DNA of 64,000 nt from NCBI RefSeq assembly GCF_000016605.1, contig NC_009440.1:992001-1056000 (forward strand), read 5' to 3'. Within the stretch, counting starts at the first letter, position 1. The number at the start of each line of letters is the position of its first letter. Below, piece after piece: positions 1 to 9,636 of the stretch. Below the pieces are notes generated by a model, which ran no database searches, was not told the origin of the DNA, and worked only from the letters and a program-made list of their open reading frames with translations. A program made the position numbers and the translations under genes. This stretch comes from Metallosphaera sedula DSM 5348 (GTDB lineage Archaea; Thermoproteota; Thermoprotei_A; Sulfolobales; Sulfolobaceae).

Positions 1-36
1 CAACCCTCGTGTCGTAGAACTGTGTAACCCACATAT

Positions 37-867
37 CTATTTCCTCGAGGTGATGGTCAAATAAATTCCTATCAAGGTAATGATGGAACCAATTGCCTCC
101 CCAGCTGAGGGTATCACGCCCAATGTAAGGAAGCTAAGGATATACGCTGCAATGGGGACCAGAAGGGAACCCGCTGAGGCCCTAATGCTTCCCATTTCCT
201 TCAGGGCGTTAAACCAGAGGATATAACCTAGCGCTTGCCCCAGTATCCCTAACAAGATCAAGAGAACCAGTGCTAGGGGCGTAAAGGTAAAGTAGTAGTC
301 CAGCGGGGTCATGGCCAAGGTCACTGGAAGTGAGACCAAGCTCATGAAGGCATTAAGTTTTGGAATGCTCTCACCCTTGAGATTTCTTGAGTAGTACACA
401 GTCCCTATGGCCCAGCTTATCCCTCCTGCAAGCGCAATCAGAATTCCTAGGTCGAGGCTCGCCTAAGTTATGGAGAAGGCTAGCCCCAAGATACCTAGGA
501 GAATTCCGATTACCGACCTAGTGGAGATGCTGGTTCCCAGAATTCTCTCAAAAATAATCACGAAAATGGGCTGAGTGTAGATCATTAGTGCTGCTAAACC
601 TGGGTTTGAAGATATGGATGTTCCCACGTTGAGGCATAACATAAAGATAGTGAAATTGAAGATCGCGGTAACTAGTTGTTTCCTTCCCACTGAAATCTTG
701 AAGCCTGAGACGATCAAAAAGAAAAGTGCTCCAATCGCGAATCTGACCCAAGTAATTATTATGGGGGAGACATCCGCTGAAACTATCTTGGTTAAGGGAT
801 ACGTCAATCCCCACACAATGGCCAGGGGGCCTAACCATCTTAAACCCTTGAGAGAGGCGTTGGACAC
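37..867 (-). pseudogene. EamA/DMT-family transporter interrupted by an in-frame amber codon
   Basis: Two adjacent reading frames encode the two halves of a drug/metabolite-transporter (EamA) permease. The first half (GTG start at 867) gives four to five hydrophobic helices and ends at a TAG at 463-465. Reading through the TAG in the same frame gives about 21 residues ([14 protein letters not shown]...) that join directly to the second half ending at 37, for about 276 residues, the normal length of the family. There is no frameshift, only one stop codon. A TATA-like CTATTTAAAC at 892-901 lies about 25-34 nt before the GTG, fitting a leaderless transcript. It is probably a recent nonsense mutation or a base-call error. 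Pyrrolysine readthrough is not expected in Sulfolobales. The substrate cannot be told. Confidence 0.8.
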
Positions 868-1193
868 AGAGATATTACATGTTTCTTTAAGTTTAAATAG
901 TTAATTATTTTTCTTTTTAGGACTTGGTTAGTGTCTCCTGATCTTGTACAATAACTTGGACCATACAAGTATCCTTGCTTTCTAGATAGAGGATTAACAG
1001 TAACATGGTGTAGCTCTATCACTTCAATTTTACCCTTCTAATAGCACCTTATCTAAGGTCATTCATGTTTAGCTATCTTTACCCTCTCATCGAAAACTCG
1101 TATGTACAAGGAATAACCCATGTTGATCAAATCCCAAAGAAAGTTAATATTTAGATGGTTAAGCTTAATACGTATTTTCCTAGATTATAGGAT
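868..1193. other. Divergent intergenic region with two promoters
   Basis: This 326 bp gap lies between the leftward EamA gene and the rightward molybdenum hydroxylase. It holds an AT-rich TATA-like element near 892-901 for the leftward gene and AAGCTTAATACG near 1161-1172 for the rightward gene, about 25-30 nt before its ATG. A 60-codon leftward frame at 840-1022 looks like noise. I see no RNA gene or repeat. Confidence 0.5.
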
Positions 1194-3215
1194 ATGTTAA
1201 AGGAACATTATCCCATAGTAGTGGGAAAGTCACTCTACATAGATGATATAACTCCCTCAAATACTGCTTACCTTCACGTAGTTAGATCCCCGATAGCTAG
1301 GGGAGTAATCAAGTCCGTGTCGGGTCCGGAGAAGGCCCTTCTAACCTTTACGTGGGAACAGGTGAGGAACTGGATCCCCGTAAGGCTCTTTGGACCCTCA
1401 GAAGGCCTTCAGGTTACCAGAATGCCAGTCCTAGCGAATGGAAGAGTGAACTTTGTGGGTCAACCAGTAATAGCCTTTGTGGTACAGGATAGGTATGAGG
1501 GAGAGGACCTCGCGGACGACGTTTCTGTAGATTACGAGGAGCTAAATGCCGTTACTGATCCTGAAACTGCCCTTGAAAGCGAGCCAATTCACCCAGAGCT
1601 CAAGAGCAATATCTTCATGGATCAACTCCTTCAGGGAGGCAACCTCTCCCTTAAGGACAAGGCTGACGTGGTGGTGAGGAGAAAGATTAAGCAGAGCAGG
1701 GTGGCGACAAATCCCATGGAACCAAAGGGCATACTGTGCTGGTGGGATGGTGACACGCTGAACGTTAAGGTCTCGACTCAGGCCCCCTTCGGTGTGAGGA
1801 ATGACCTTCACGAGTTGTTAGGGATACCTCCGGAGAAGATCAAGGTGAGCTCACCTCCAAATGTGGGGGGAGGTTTTGGAAACAAGAGCGGAGGATACCC
1901 TGAGTACGTTCTGGCCGCTCTGGCCTCCCTAAAGCTGGGAAGACCCGTGAAGTGGATTGAGACGAGGTCTGAGATACTTAACAACGCCCAATCACAGGGA
2001 AGAGGAGAAGTCTCAGACATGAAGCTCTACGCTACCAGGTCAGGAGAAATGCTAGGAATGGAGGGAGAGGTCATAGCGAATATGGGTGCATACGCATATG
2101 GAATAAATTATTTCACCTCTCAGTTCGTGGCTAGGCTCTCCAACGGTCCCTACAAACTGAAGTTCGCCTCAGTTAGGGCGATTACAGTCTACACCAATAC
2201 TCCGCCCATGGGCTTTTACAGGGGTGCAGGGAGACCCGAGGCGGCATTGATTCATGAGACCTTGGTGGAAGATCTGGCGGAGGAGCTTGGAATGGATCCT
2301 GTGGAGATAAGGAGAAAGAACCTAGTTGACGACTCTGGTTACGTGACTCCACTAGGCCTGAGGTACGACGCAGCTGGATACAGGGAAGTTTTTGATAGGG
2401 CCGCGAACTACTATAGGAAGCTCAGGGAAACATCTAAGGGAGTCTCCCTAGTTACCTTCACAGAAATTGTCAGAACCTCCCCAGGAGAGAGCGCCAGAAT
2501 TGAGGTCAAAGACAGGAAAGTGATAGTTCACCTAGGGTTGGGCGCTCATGGACAGGCCTATGAATCCTCGTTCAGGACAGTCGTGGCTGAAGAGCTGGGG
2601 ATTGACCCAGAGAAGGTTGAGGTCAAGACTGGAGACAGTGAAGGGGTTAAGGAGGGTATAGGGAGCTTCGGTTCCAGAGGGGGAACGATAGGTAGTTCAG
2701 CTGCGCTAGCTGCAGCCCAGGAACTCAAGAGGAAGATGGGAGGAAAGGTGGATCTGAGCAGGGAGATGAGTGTTGAGGTCTTTTACAGGGCAGAGGACAT
2801 ATTTGCCCCAGGGGCACATGTGGCTAAGGTAGAGCTTGACCCTGAGACGGGGATCTTCAAGGTCGTGGAGTACTATGCCGTAGATGACGTAGGGAGAGTC
2901 CTAAACCGTGAGGAAATTGAGGGTCAGATCATAGGAGGTGTCCTTCAGGGAGTTTCTCAGGTCATGATGGAGGCAGTGAAGTTCGATGAGAGAGGTAATC
3001 CCATGTGCAGTTCCGTTGCAGATTGCGGGATGTTAACGGCGGTGGAAGGGCCTAGAAGGGTTAACGCAGAGTACGTTGAGTTCAGGTCATCCCTGTTGTC
3101 GGGGTCCAGGGGAGTGGGCGAAGCTGGGACAACAGGAGCCCTTCCCGCCACCTTCATAGCCCTAGAAAAGGCCCTAGGCAAGAAATTGAGTTCATTACCG
3201 TTTGAGCCTCAGTAG
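1194..3215 (+). CDS. Molybdopterin-binding large subunit, xanthine dehydrogenase / CO dehydrogenase (CoxL) family
   Basis: This 673-residue protein carries the landmarks of the Mo hydroxylase large subunit: N-terminal a/b hammerhead domain (RSPIARG near residue 33), the MoCo-contacting glycine run VGGGFGNKSG (about 222-231), YRGAGR (about 341-346) and a C-terminal GVGEAG (about 640) carrying the catalytic Glu. The YRGAGR loop is the form II type, not the AYRCSFR loop of true CO dehydrogenase, so the substrate is more likely an aldehyde or heterocycle. It is shorter than usual (about 750). No FAD or 2Fe-2S subunit gene lies next to it, so partners would have to come from elsewhere. The start is supported by a TATA-like element about 30 nt upstream. 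The substrate is unknown. Confidence 0.85.
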   Translation: MLKEHYPIVVGKSLYIDDITPSNTAYLHVVRSPIARGVIKSVSGPEKALLTFTWEQVRNWIPVRLFGPSEGLQVTRMPVLANGRVNFVGQPVIAFVVQDRYEGEDLADDVSVDYEELNAVTDPETALESEPIHPELKSNIFMDQLLQGGNLSLKDKADVVVRRKIKQSRVATNPMEPKGILCWWDGDTLNVKVSTQAPFGVRNDLHELLGIPPEKIKVSSPPNVGGGFGNKSGGYPEYVLAALASLKLGRPVKWIETRSEILNNAQSQGRGEVSDMKLYATRSGEMLGMEGEVIANMGAYAYGINYFTSQFVARLSNGPYKLKFASVRAITVYTNTPPMGFYRGAGRPEAALIHETLVEDLAEELGMDPVEIRRKNLVDDSGYVTPLGLRYDAAGYREVFDRAANYYRKLRETSKGVSLVTFTEIVRTSPGESARIEVKDRKVIVHLGLGAHGQAYESSFRTVVAEELGIDPEKVEVKTGDSEGVKEGIGSFGSRGGTIGSSAALAAAQELKRKMGGKVDLSREMSVEVFYRAEDIFAPGAHVAKVELDPETGIFKVVEYYAVDDVGRVLNREEIEGQIIGGVLQGVSQVMMEAVKFDERGNPMCSSVADCGMLTAVEGPRRVNAEYVEFRSSLLSGSRGVGEAGTTGALPATFIALEKALGKKLSSLPFEPQ

Positions 3216-3365
3216 TACTCTGAATCGATGCGTTTTGCGTGGTGAACTCGTGCTCACAACCAGGGCCACAGTCGTTGCTGTCTCTAGATCACGAAATCAC
3301 ATCGTAAGGTAAGTTTAGCGTGCATCTATCAAAATATTTAACATATATTGTCTAACATATCGCAC

Positions 3366-3572
3366 ATGAAGATCGTTGTTATAGAGGACGATGTTTACAG
3401 GAAACTTGTGGAGATAAAAGGAGACAAGAGCTTTAGTGAAATTATAGAGAACTTGATTGAAGAATTGAAAGTGGCTAGAAATAAGAGACTAATGAAGTTT
3501 TTTGGTATATTGAAGGAAGATGAGGCCAAACAGTTAGAGGAAGATGTTAGGAGTGTCAGGGAAGAGTTTTAA
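3366..3572 (+). CDS. vapB: VapB-family antitoxin (DUF217-like), apparently without toxin
   Basis: A 68-residue protein with N-terminal MKIVVIEDDVYRKL, a KGDKSFSEII segment and a charged helical tail. This matches the DUF217 class of archaeal VapB antitoxins, which bind operator DNA through the N-terminal strand-helix-helix and a PIN toxin through the tail. An upstream in-frame TTG (3348) would add six residues, but the ATG at 3366 fits the family start. The usual vapC is absent. The only frame behind it (3544-3696, 50 codons, overlapping the 3' end) has none of the conserved acidic residues of a PIN domain. It may be a leftover or may act on a toxin elsewhere. Confidence 0.7.
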   Translation: MKIVVIEDDVYRKLVEIKGDKSFSEIIENLIEELKVARNKRLMKFFGILKEDEAKQLEEDVRSVREEF

Positions 3573-3935
3573 AATAAGATTTACGAATAAAGACCTTCAA
3601 AAATTACATTTATCCTTTAGATCGCTCGAGATTATTGCAAATTTGAAGTCTGAGATATCTAGAACATGCGATAAATTGATCAAGTCTATCTTCTAGTTAA
3701 TAACGGAAGTATCACGAGTCGTTCTGATTTTACATGAACTCGAGTTAATTCCCTTAACCTTCCCCTCCCGATCACGCGAAGTTTACGGTTAGGAGATCCA
3801 TTTAATATCTTCATGGCTTTACTTACTATTCCTTTTCGGAGTTCTAAATTCCTTCGTCTAGTCTCCTATTATTTATGTCAGGATAATGAGAATTGACAAC
3901 TTTTCGTTAAACATGAGCAAAGTTTAATATTTACG
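3573..3935. other. Intergenic region, promoter of the regulator gene
   Basis: About 360 AT-rich bases without a convincing gene. A basic 50-codon frame starting inside vapB (3544-3696) is the only open frame and resembles nothing I know. AAAGTTTAATATTTAC just before 3936 is the likely TATA element of the next gene. Confidence 0.4.
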
Positions 3936-4931
3936 ATGAAGATATTGTCAGGAAAGGCGGATTTGTTGATATTCGACGAAATTTCAAGGGACATAGTTAG
4001 ACTTCTTCACTTCCCCGGTGATGAGATTGCGTTTCATTATCCCACGCCCTCTAGGATATCCACTAAGCTCGGGCTGAACTTCAGTAAGGTGGAAAGGAGG
4101 CTCAAGGAGATGAAATCCTCCGGGTTTCTGTCAGAGAAGCTCTACATGGCCCTCAACCTTGATTACCTAGGCCTCTCTAAGTATATTCTCTTGGCCATGG
4201 CCCCCACGCGTGAGGTGATGGCGATCTACGATCGTGTGAAGGGTGATCCCCCAACGTTCCTGGAGAGTTTCTACAGAACCAACGTCGGTCCTCCCTCGGA
4301 CACCTCCCTAGTGGTTATGGAGGTTGTGTCTGAAGAGGGAACGTTGAAGGAGAAGCTAGAGTACATGTCCCTCAAGTACAAGATAGACGTTCTAGACAAT
4401 ACCGTAACCAAGGCCAGTTACGTATCAGTTAAACCTGAGACCCATCACGAGGAAGTCGTCCTTTCCAACCTGAGAAGGAAAGACTCCCTAGAGCGAAAGA
4501 TTCTGAGGGTGCTCTGGGATGATACCTCCCTTACCGTCCCCATGATAGCTGAAAAGGTTATACAAGGAGAGGGTAAAAGCAAGTATAGGACGGTGAAGAG
4601 GGCCCTGGACTCCATGGTGAAGCTAAGGGTCTTTTGGCTCTATCCGCAACTGGACTCGACCAAGTTAACGGGTAAAACCATGTTTGCCCTAACCGTTATT
4701 TGTGACGATGAGAAGAAGGTAGAAACCACGAACAAGGTTCTAAGGCTTCTCTCTGACAATTACATAATGTTCAGGGACTATTATAGGGGAATGATTCCCA
4801 TTGGTTGCGTTTACGAGAATCGTGATGAGTACATTAACCTATTGCAAAGACTAAACGAGTCCCACATAGATTACATGGTTTATGAGGACTTTTACGGATT
4901 CTCTACGGGGAAATGGCCCATTCCCGAGTAA
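3936..4931 (+). CDS. Predicted transcription regulator with two winged-helix/AsnC-like halves
   Basis: This 331-residue protein is an internal near-duplication. Each half has a helix-turn-helix of winged type (about residues 33-62, with SRISTKLGLNFSKVERRLKEM; and about 187-238, with VPMIAEKV and YRTVKRALDSM) followed by an alpha/beta stretch like the RAM ligand-binding fold of Lrp/AsnC regulators. I do not recognise a named family. It ends 49 bp before an MFS transporter on the same strand, so it may control that gene. It likely acts as a DNA-binding protein in the cytoplasm. The inducer is unknown. Confidence 0.6.
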   Translation: MKILSGKADLLIFDEISRDIVRLLHFPGDEIAFHYPTPSRISTKLGLNFSKVERRLKEMKSSGFLSEKLYMALNLDYLGLSKYILLAMAPTREVMAIYDRVKGDPPTFLESFYRTNVGPPSDTSLVVMEVVSEEGTLKEKLEYMSLKYKIDVLDNTVTKASYVSVKPETHHEEVVLSNLRRKDSLERKILRVLWDDTSLTVPMIAEKVIQGEGKSKYRTVKRALDSMVKLRVFWLYPQLDSTKLTGKTMFALTVICDDEKKVETTNKVLRLLSDNYIMFRDYYRGMIPIGCVYENRDEYINLLQRLNESHIDYMVYEDFYGFSTGKWPIPE

Positions 4932-4980
4932 TTAGTGTGTTAATCATAAAATATTTAATGTTCCTCCGAACACGTAATGC

Positions 4981-6171
4981 ATGCAAAGGGACGTCTTTTT
5001 ATTAATGATCTCGAGGGTTGCAAGGAGCTTCGCAGCGGGTCTTCTTGCTGTCATTGTGGGGTTGTATTACGTTCATGTACTTCACTTGTCGCTTCTCCAG
5101 GTAGGAATACTGTTTGGCGTTGGGGCGTTCGTCACCCCCCTCCTCACGTTGATCCTGGGATTCTACTCCGATAGGTATGGAAGAAAGAAAATATTGCTCA
5201 TTACCCTCTCTTTCCTTCCCTTGTCCGTGTTGATTCTGCTCCTCACATCCAACTTCTTTCTACTCATGTTGTCCTCAGCCCTTGGCGGTTTCGGGATAGC
5301 GGGAGGTTTAGTCGGAGGAGGTGTAGGTGCAAGCGTCGCCCCCATGCAAACTGCCCTCCTCACCGAGAAGGTGAAGCCTGAGGAGAGAACGAAGATTTTT
5401 TCGTGGTTCACAATAATCTCCAGTTACGCAGGTTCCGCTGGAGCACTCCTGGCGAACGGTTCGAGTTACGAGGAGTTATTTATCATTTCTCTTCTAGTGT
5501 CGGGTCTCTCAGCCCTCGCGGTTATCCCTGTGAAGGAGAACTTCAAGCCGAGAAGGAAGGAGGAACCTAAGGCCGCAAGTAAAGATAACGATGTTATTAA
5601 GAAGTTTACCCTCACTGGGATTCTGAACGGGGTATCACAGGGGCTCATAGTCCCATTCATACCCATCATCTTTAGTGAGGTATACGGTCTATCACAGGGC
5701 TTCATTGGAGATCTCGTATCCCTGGGAGGGGTTATATCTGCGAGCGCCATGCTTGCCACTCCCGCGTTAACGGAGAGGCTGGGATTCGTGAGATTAATCA
5801 TAATCACAAGGACAATATCTGCGGTCATGGTACTTCTTTTCCCCTTCCTTGGAGTGTGGTACCTTGCCTCCATAGACTATGTTCTGTTTACCCCACTTAG
5901 GGTTATAGCACTACCAGCCCAGCAGGCATTAATGATGAACCTGGTGGGAGAGGGTAGGAGGGCGACTGCCACAGGAGCTAATCAAGCTGGTAGACTCATA
6001 CCCGCAGCTGCGTCAACTTCTCTCTCAGGCTACATAATGCATGCTCTCTCGTTTGCCATACCCTTCGAGGCGGCCTTTGTTGCCACAATTGTGAACTCGT
6101 TTCTCTATTTTAAGTTCTTCAGGGGTGTAGATAAGGCGGTAGCCGGGAAAGTCGTACTGTCGGAGGGATAG
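4981..6171 (+). CDS. MFS transporter
   Basis: A 396-residue, about 12-helix integral membrane protein. Motif A between helices 2 and 3 is clear (GFYSDRYGRKK, about 60-70), and a hydrophilic central loop (RRKEEPKAASKDND) separates two six-helix halves. The layout is that of a proton-driven drug or metabolite efflux carrier, but nothing shows the substrate. A TATA-like AAAATATTTAATG lies about 25-30 nt before the ATG, so it has its own promoter although it closely follows the double-HTH regulator. Confidence 0.8.
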   Translation: MQRDVFLLMISRVARSFAAGLLAVIVGLYYVHVLHLSLLQVGILFGVGAFVTPLLTLILGFYSDRYGRKKILLITLSFLPLSVLILLLTSNFFLLMLSSALGGFGIAGGLVGGGVGASVAPMQTALLTEKVKPEERTKIFSWFTIISSYAGSAGALLANGSSYEELFIISLLVSGLSALAVIPVKENFKPRRKEEPKAASKDNDVIKKFTLTGILNGVSQGLIVPFIPIIFSEVYGLSQGFIGDLVSLGGVISASAMLATPALTERLGFVRLIIITRTISAVMVLLFPFLGVWYLASIDYVLFTPLRVIALPAQQALMMNLVGEGRRATATGANQAGRLIPAAASTSLSGYIMHALSFAIPFEAAFVATIVNSFLYFKFFRGVDKAVAGKVVLSEG

Positions 6172-6321
6172 GAGTTCAGGTGCACGGAGGGTCTGAGATC
6201 CTGAAGAGGTCTCTAGTAAATCACGACGAGGAAACATAATCATGCCCGTCTCTCATCCTCCATGAAAGGCCTTGCCCTAAAATGGGCAGAGATATATTAA
6301 CCCTACTAAGATCTTTTCTCA

Positions 6322-7167
6322 ATGATACTTGCAGAGAACCTCACAAAGGTGTACGGGAAGAGGCCAGTTCTAGACTCGCTTAGCTTCCGCGTGGAGAAGG
6401 GTTCCATCACAGGGTTCATTGGCCCCAACGGAGCAGGGAAGACTACCACGATCAAGATAGTCACGGGGTTACTTAAGAGGACCTCAGGGAAAGTGGAGGT
6501 CATGGGAATGGATCCCTGGAACAACCCTAGGATCTACGAGAAGGTTGCAATCATCTTCACAAGTATATACCACCCCCAAGAGGTCAAGGTAAAGGAATAT
6601 CTCCACGACGTGGGGAGAGTATACGAAAGGGATCCCAGGGACCTCATCGAGGAGTTTGGCCTAACTCCTCATCTGGACAAGAGGCTCTCCCAGCTCTCCT
6701 CAGGGCTGGCACAGAGGGTCCAGTTGGTCTCAGCACTCATAAGGGATCCAGATCTGATCGTCGCCGACGAACCGACGGCCAACTTGGATCCCAAGGCAAG
6801 ACTCGAGTTCTATGACGTAGTCGGGAGACTTCACCGCAAGGGAGTGACCTTCTTCATTTCCTCCCACATCCTTTCTGAGCTCGAGAAAGTGATAACTCAC
6901 GTGGTGTTCATCAATAGGGGAAGGGTCACCTTTTCGGGTACAATAAATCAAGCCCTCAAGGTCGAGGAGGGTGAGATCTACCTCCTCGTTGATGACCCGG
7001 AGAGGGCACTCCAAGTTCTCGGAAAGGGCGTGCTAGAGGGAGGCTACATAAAGGTGTTCGGGAACCTTCGTGAGGTCGTGGACCTCTTGGACGAGCATGG
7101 CATCAACGTGATCACTGTGAGGAGGTCGTCTCTAGATGAGGCATTCAAGAGGTTTTCAAATATTTAG
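6322..7167 (+). CDS. ABC transporter ATP-binding protein
   Basis: The 281-residue protein has Walker [10 protein letters not shown] (34-42), a signature loop LSSGLAQR (a variant of LSGGQ), Walker [13 protein letters not shown] and a switch His in SSHILSE, followed by a regulatory tail of about 75 residues of the kind found in gliding/CcmA/DrrA-type exporters. It powers the permease encoded by the next gene, whose start overlaps this gene by 32 bp. ATATATTAACC about 30 nt before the start codon is the operon promoter. It acts at the inner face of the membrane. Confidence 0.9.
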   Translation: MILAENLTKVYGKRPVLDSLSFRVEKGSITGFIGPNGAGKTTTIKIVTGLLKRTSGKVEVMGMDPWNNPRIYEKVAIIFTSIYHPQEVKVKEYLHDVGRVYERDPRDLIEEFGLTPHLDKRLSQLSSGLAQRVQLVSALIRDPDLIVADEPTANLDPKARLEFYDVVGRLHRKGVTFFISSHILSELEKVITHVVFINRGRVTFSGTINQALKVEEGEIYLLVDDPERALQVLGKGVLEGGYIKVFGNLREVVDLLDEHGINVITVRRSSLDEAFKRFSNI

Positions 7168-7876
7168 GATAATTTTCAGGGAGAGGTACAGGGAACCTAC
7201 CCTGGAACTCGTGGTGCCAACGATGCTGGTTGCCAATATCTTCTTGTCAGCGTTTTACGAGAGGGGAAACTTCAGTCTACTTGGGGTAGTCCTAGGTTTT
7301 ACGCCTGTGATTAGCGTGTCCGAGACCCTGGCCTTTGCCCTTGGCTTGAGAAACGCCATTTTCGTCACTGGGGATCACGTTTACAAGGGAAGTATCATCT
7401 CCTTCCTTACAATGCCGGTGAGGAGGGAAATCCTCTTCGTCTACATCTACTTATCAGATGTAGTGTTGCCCTGGTTTCTCTGGCTATTGACCTCAGTCCT
7501 GTACTCCTCACTTTCGGGGATCCCGGTACCCTCACTGATCCTGGCAACCTTCACTGCAGGTTACTTCTTCTCGCTCAATGTGGTCCTGCTTCTCACGATA
7601 CTCCTGAGGAGCCCAGGGGTAGCAACCTTAACCTCCATGTTCGTCCTAGGTTCAATCTTCGTGTTCGGAGGTGCACTTGGATATTACCAGATACTCGAGG
7701 GTAATACCTCCCTCCTCTACCTAAGTTCCTTTGCCAATCCCTACGTGCTTTGGATAGCCGATTCACTGGGAAAGAACCTAGTTCCGCAGATCGTTACTGG
7801 GATTTGGGCTGAGGCCTTCGTCGCAGTAATCACGCTTATGATAGCCTTCACGAAGTTTAGGGGGTTAGAGCCATGA
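7136..7876 (+). CDS. ABC-2-like transporter permease
   Basis: A 246-residue hydrophobic protein with about six predicted helices, encoded immediately after and overlapping its ATPase. The organisation (single ATPase, single six-helix permease) is that of ABC-2 exporters. The substrate is not evident. It overlaps the following gene by 4 bp (ATGA), so the three genes are translationally coupled. Confidence 0.75.
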   Translation: MRHSRGFQIFRIIFRERYREPTLELVVPTMLVANIFLSAFYERGNFSLLGVVLGFTPVISVSETLAFALGLRNAIFVTGDHVYKGSIISFLTMPVRREILFVYIYLSDVVLPWFLWLLTSVLYSSLSGIPVPSLILATFTAGYFFSLNVVLLLTILLRSPGVATLTSMFVLGSIFVFGGALGYYQILEGNTSLLYLSSFANPYVLWIADSLGKNLVPQIVTGIWAEAFVAVITLMIAFTKFRGLEP

Positions 7877-8400
7877 AGATTGGAACTCTCCTTCTTGCGC
7901 TTGGAATTGCCGTTCTTGCCCTAGGTAGCGTGAGCATTAACGCCCACGTCAAGTATGACCTAACGCTAGGACCTCATCCCGTCAACCTCGTGGTTCCTCC
8001 CACTGCCACGGGGTCTATCTCGATAATCGAGAACGCAACTAACACCACAGTTTACGTCTTGATCAACCACGATGGGCAGAACGTGGTGAAGCTTCCATAC
8101 TCCTCCGCCCTAACTCCTGGGAATTGGACTATTCAAGGATATAAGGAGGTAGTGGTTACGGTGGCCAAGGAGGTAATCACCCAGAACGAGACGCTGAAGT
8201 GCGGTAACGTTACAACACAAAGGGTTGTAAGTCACGTGGTCCAGAACGTCTCCAACAACGTCACATCCCCCGTCTACATTCACGTTGAGGTTGACAGAAT
8301 GAATCTGGTTCAGGACCCAACACTGGTGGACGTAGCTGGAGGGATTCTAACAGCTCTCGGGATTACCCTTGCCATTCTCGAGAATCGTCGCTCATTTTAG
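7873..8400 (+). CDS. Membrane-anchored exported protein of the ABC operon
   Basis: The 175-residue product starts with a hydrophobic helix ([18 protein letters not shown]) and ends with another ([14 protein letters not shown]) followed by a short basic tail. The middle part is rich in Thr, Asn and Val and has about eight NxT/NxS sequons, so it should lie outside the cell and be N-glycosylated. It is coupled to the permease by an ATGA overlap and is probably an accessory part of this exporter. No family is recognised. Confidence 0.6.
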   Translation: MKIGTLLLALGIAVLALGSVSINAHVKYDLTLGPHPVNLVVPPTATGSISIIENATNTTVYVLINHDGQNVVKLPYSSALTPGNWTIQGYKEVVVTVAKEVITQNETLKCGNVTTQRVVSHVVQNVSNNVTSPVYIHVEVDRMNLVQDPTLVDVAGGILTALGITLAILENRRSF

Positions 8401-8450
8401 TTTCGGTAATCCCTCTCTGAAAATTTAAACCGGGAAGAGGAAATTATGCC

Positions 8451-8714
8451 ATGGGTAGAACAATTCCGTCATATACGGGATCGGTGGATAGGTTCATCTC
8501 GGAGTTGGAGAGGATATCGCAGAGGACTGGATACCTTGAGGACGTGCTCGCGGAGACCAAGAGGAGGATAAGGTACTTTCAGAACGCGTCCTACGACGAG
8601 AGTATAGATACTCAAACCCTGGTGTTAGTAGCAATGATATCGGTGATAGAGGATATGTGCAAGGGCAGGCTAAAGGACAGATCTCAGAACCCCAGCAATG
8701 TGGTGAATGGCTAG
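8451..8714 (+). CDS. Small helical protein, function unknown
   Basis: An 87-residue, mostly helical and charged protein (SVDRFISELERISQ..., then a hydrophobic LVLVAMISVIEDMC stretch). It lies 50 bp after the ABC operon with its own AT-rich upstream region, and its last 45 bp overlap the 3' end of the convergent esterase gene. I do not recognise it. Confidence 0.5.
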   Translation: MGRTIPSYTGSVDRFISELERISQRTGYLEDVLAETKRRIRYFQNASYDESIDTQTLVLVAMISVIEDMCKGRLKDRSQNPSNVVNG

Positions 8715-9575
8715 TTTACCGGCAGTTATCCACTCGTAGAAGGACAGGAAGCCGTGAATCATTCCTTGATATCTAACCAAGGTTGATACGTTTCCAGCCT
8801 CGTTTAGGGAGTGAGAGTAGGTCTCTCCCTGATCCCTTAGGGGATCATACTCTGCAGTGATCACCAGTGAGGGTGGGAGGTTATGTAGGTCAGCCAAGGC
8901 TGGAGAGGCGTAGGGGGATACCGCTTCCCTTCCAGAGGAGAAGTACATGGTCCCGAACCAGTTCATCATGGACCTGGTGAGGAAGTATCCCTCGCCGTAC
9001 TCCCTGACGGATGGGGAGTTATCGACCATGTTCACTGCTGGGTAGATTAGGACCTGATAACTAACCAGTCCCTTACCCTGGTCCCTGTCCAGGAGGGACA
9101 CCACGGCAGACAGGTTTCCTCCAGCACTATCCCCAGCCACGGCAAGTCTCGAGGTGTCGAGCCCCAGCTTGCCTCCGTTCTCCGCGATCCAGAGAAGCGC
9201 ATCCCACGAGTCGTTGACTGCGGTGGGGAACTTGTGCTCAGGGGCGAGCCTATACTCCACGGAGATAACCGCAATCCCAGATTCCTTGGCAATAAGGGAT
9301 GCGAGGCCGTCGTAGCTGTCAACGCTACCGAACACGAAGCCACCGCCGTGATAGTAAACAAGGACGGGTAAGTTTTCCTTACTTGAGGGGGTGTAGACCC
9401 TGGCCCTGATTCGTGCGTCCCTAGTGGGTATCTCAAGGTCCTCAACCCTCTCCAGGCTCTCCCTCCTCCCTGAGAAGGCTAAATCCCAGGCCTTCCTCAG
9501 CTCCTGCACGTTTCTGGAGAAGTCCTGGGGAGGTAGCTGGGAAAGTAATTTCTTTACCTCTGGATGTAGGGGCAT
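8670..9575 (-). CDS. Alpha/beta-hydrolase esterase, hormone-sensitive-lipase family
   Basis: A 301-residue carboxylesterase of the HSL (family IV) group. It shows the oxyanion-hole HGGGF at 76-80, nucleophile Ser150 in GDSAGG, acid Asp244 in EYDPLRD and His274 in MIHGF. The size and motifs match thermostable Sulfolobus arylesterases that hydrolyse short acyl esters. There is no signal peptide, so it should be cytoplasmic. It is convergent with the small gene at 8451. The cellular substrate is unknown. Confidence 0.9.
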   Translation of the reverse strand: MPLHPEVKKLLSQLPPQDFSRNVQELRKAWDLAFSGRRESLERVEDLEIPTRDARIRARVYTPSSKENLPVLVYYHGGGFVFGSVDSYDGLASLIAKESGIAVISVEYRLAPEHKFPTAVNDSWDALLWIAENGGKLGLDTSRLAVAGDSAGGNLSAVVSLLDRDQGKGLVSYQVLIYPAVNMVDNSPSVREYGEGYFLTRSMMNWFGTMYFSSGREAVSPYASPALADLHNLPPSLVITAEYDPLRDQGETYSHSLNEAGNVSTLVRYQGMIHGFLSFYEWITAGKLAIHHIAGVLRSVL

Positions 9576-9636
9576 ATTAATAATGGGTAGACCTAGTTAA
9601 TAACAACTGTCCTAAAGCCGGGGTGGGAAAGGCTCG

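Noticed and set aside
840-1022. 60-codon minus-strand frame
   Set aside because: It lies in a promoter gap, overlaps the EamA start and has no recognisable features.
3544-3696. 50-codon frame as a VapC toxin
   Set aside because: It has none of the conserved acidic residues or strand pattern of a PIN domain.
6619-6624. GTATAC inside the ABC ATPase gene
   Set aside because: It is within coding sequence and away from any start. It is treated as a chance match, as is 27601-27606.
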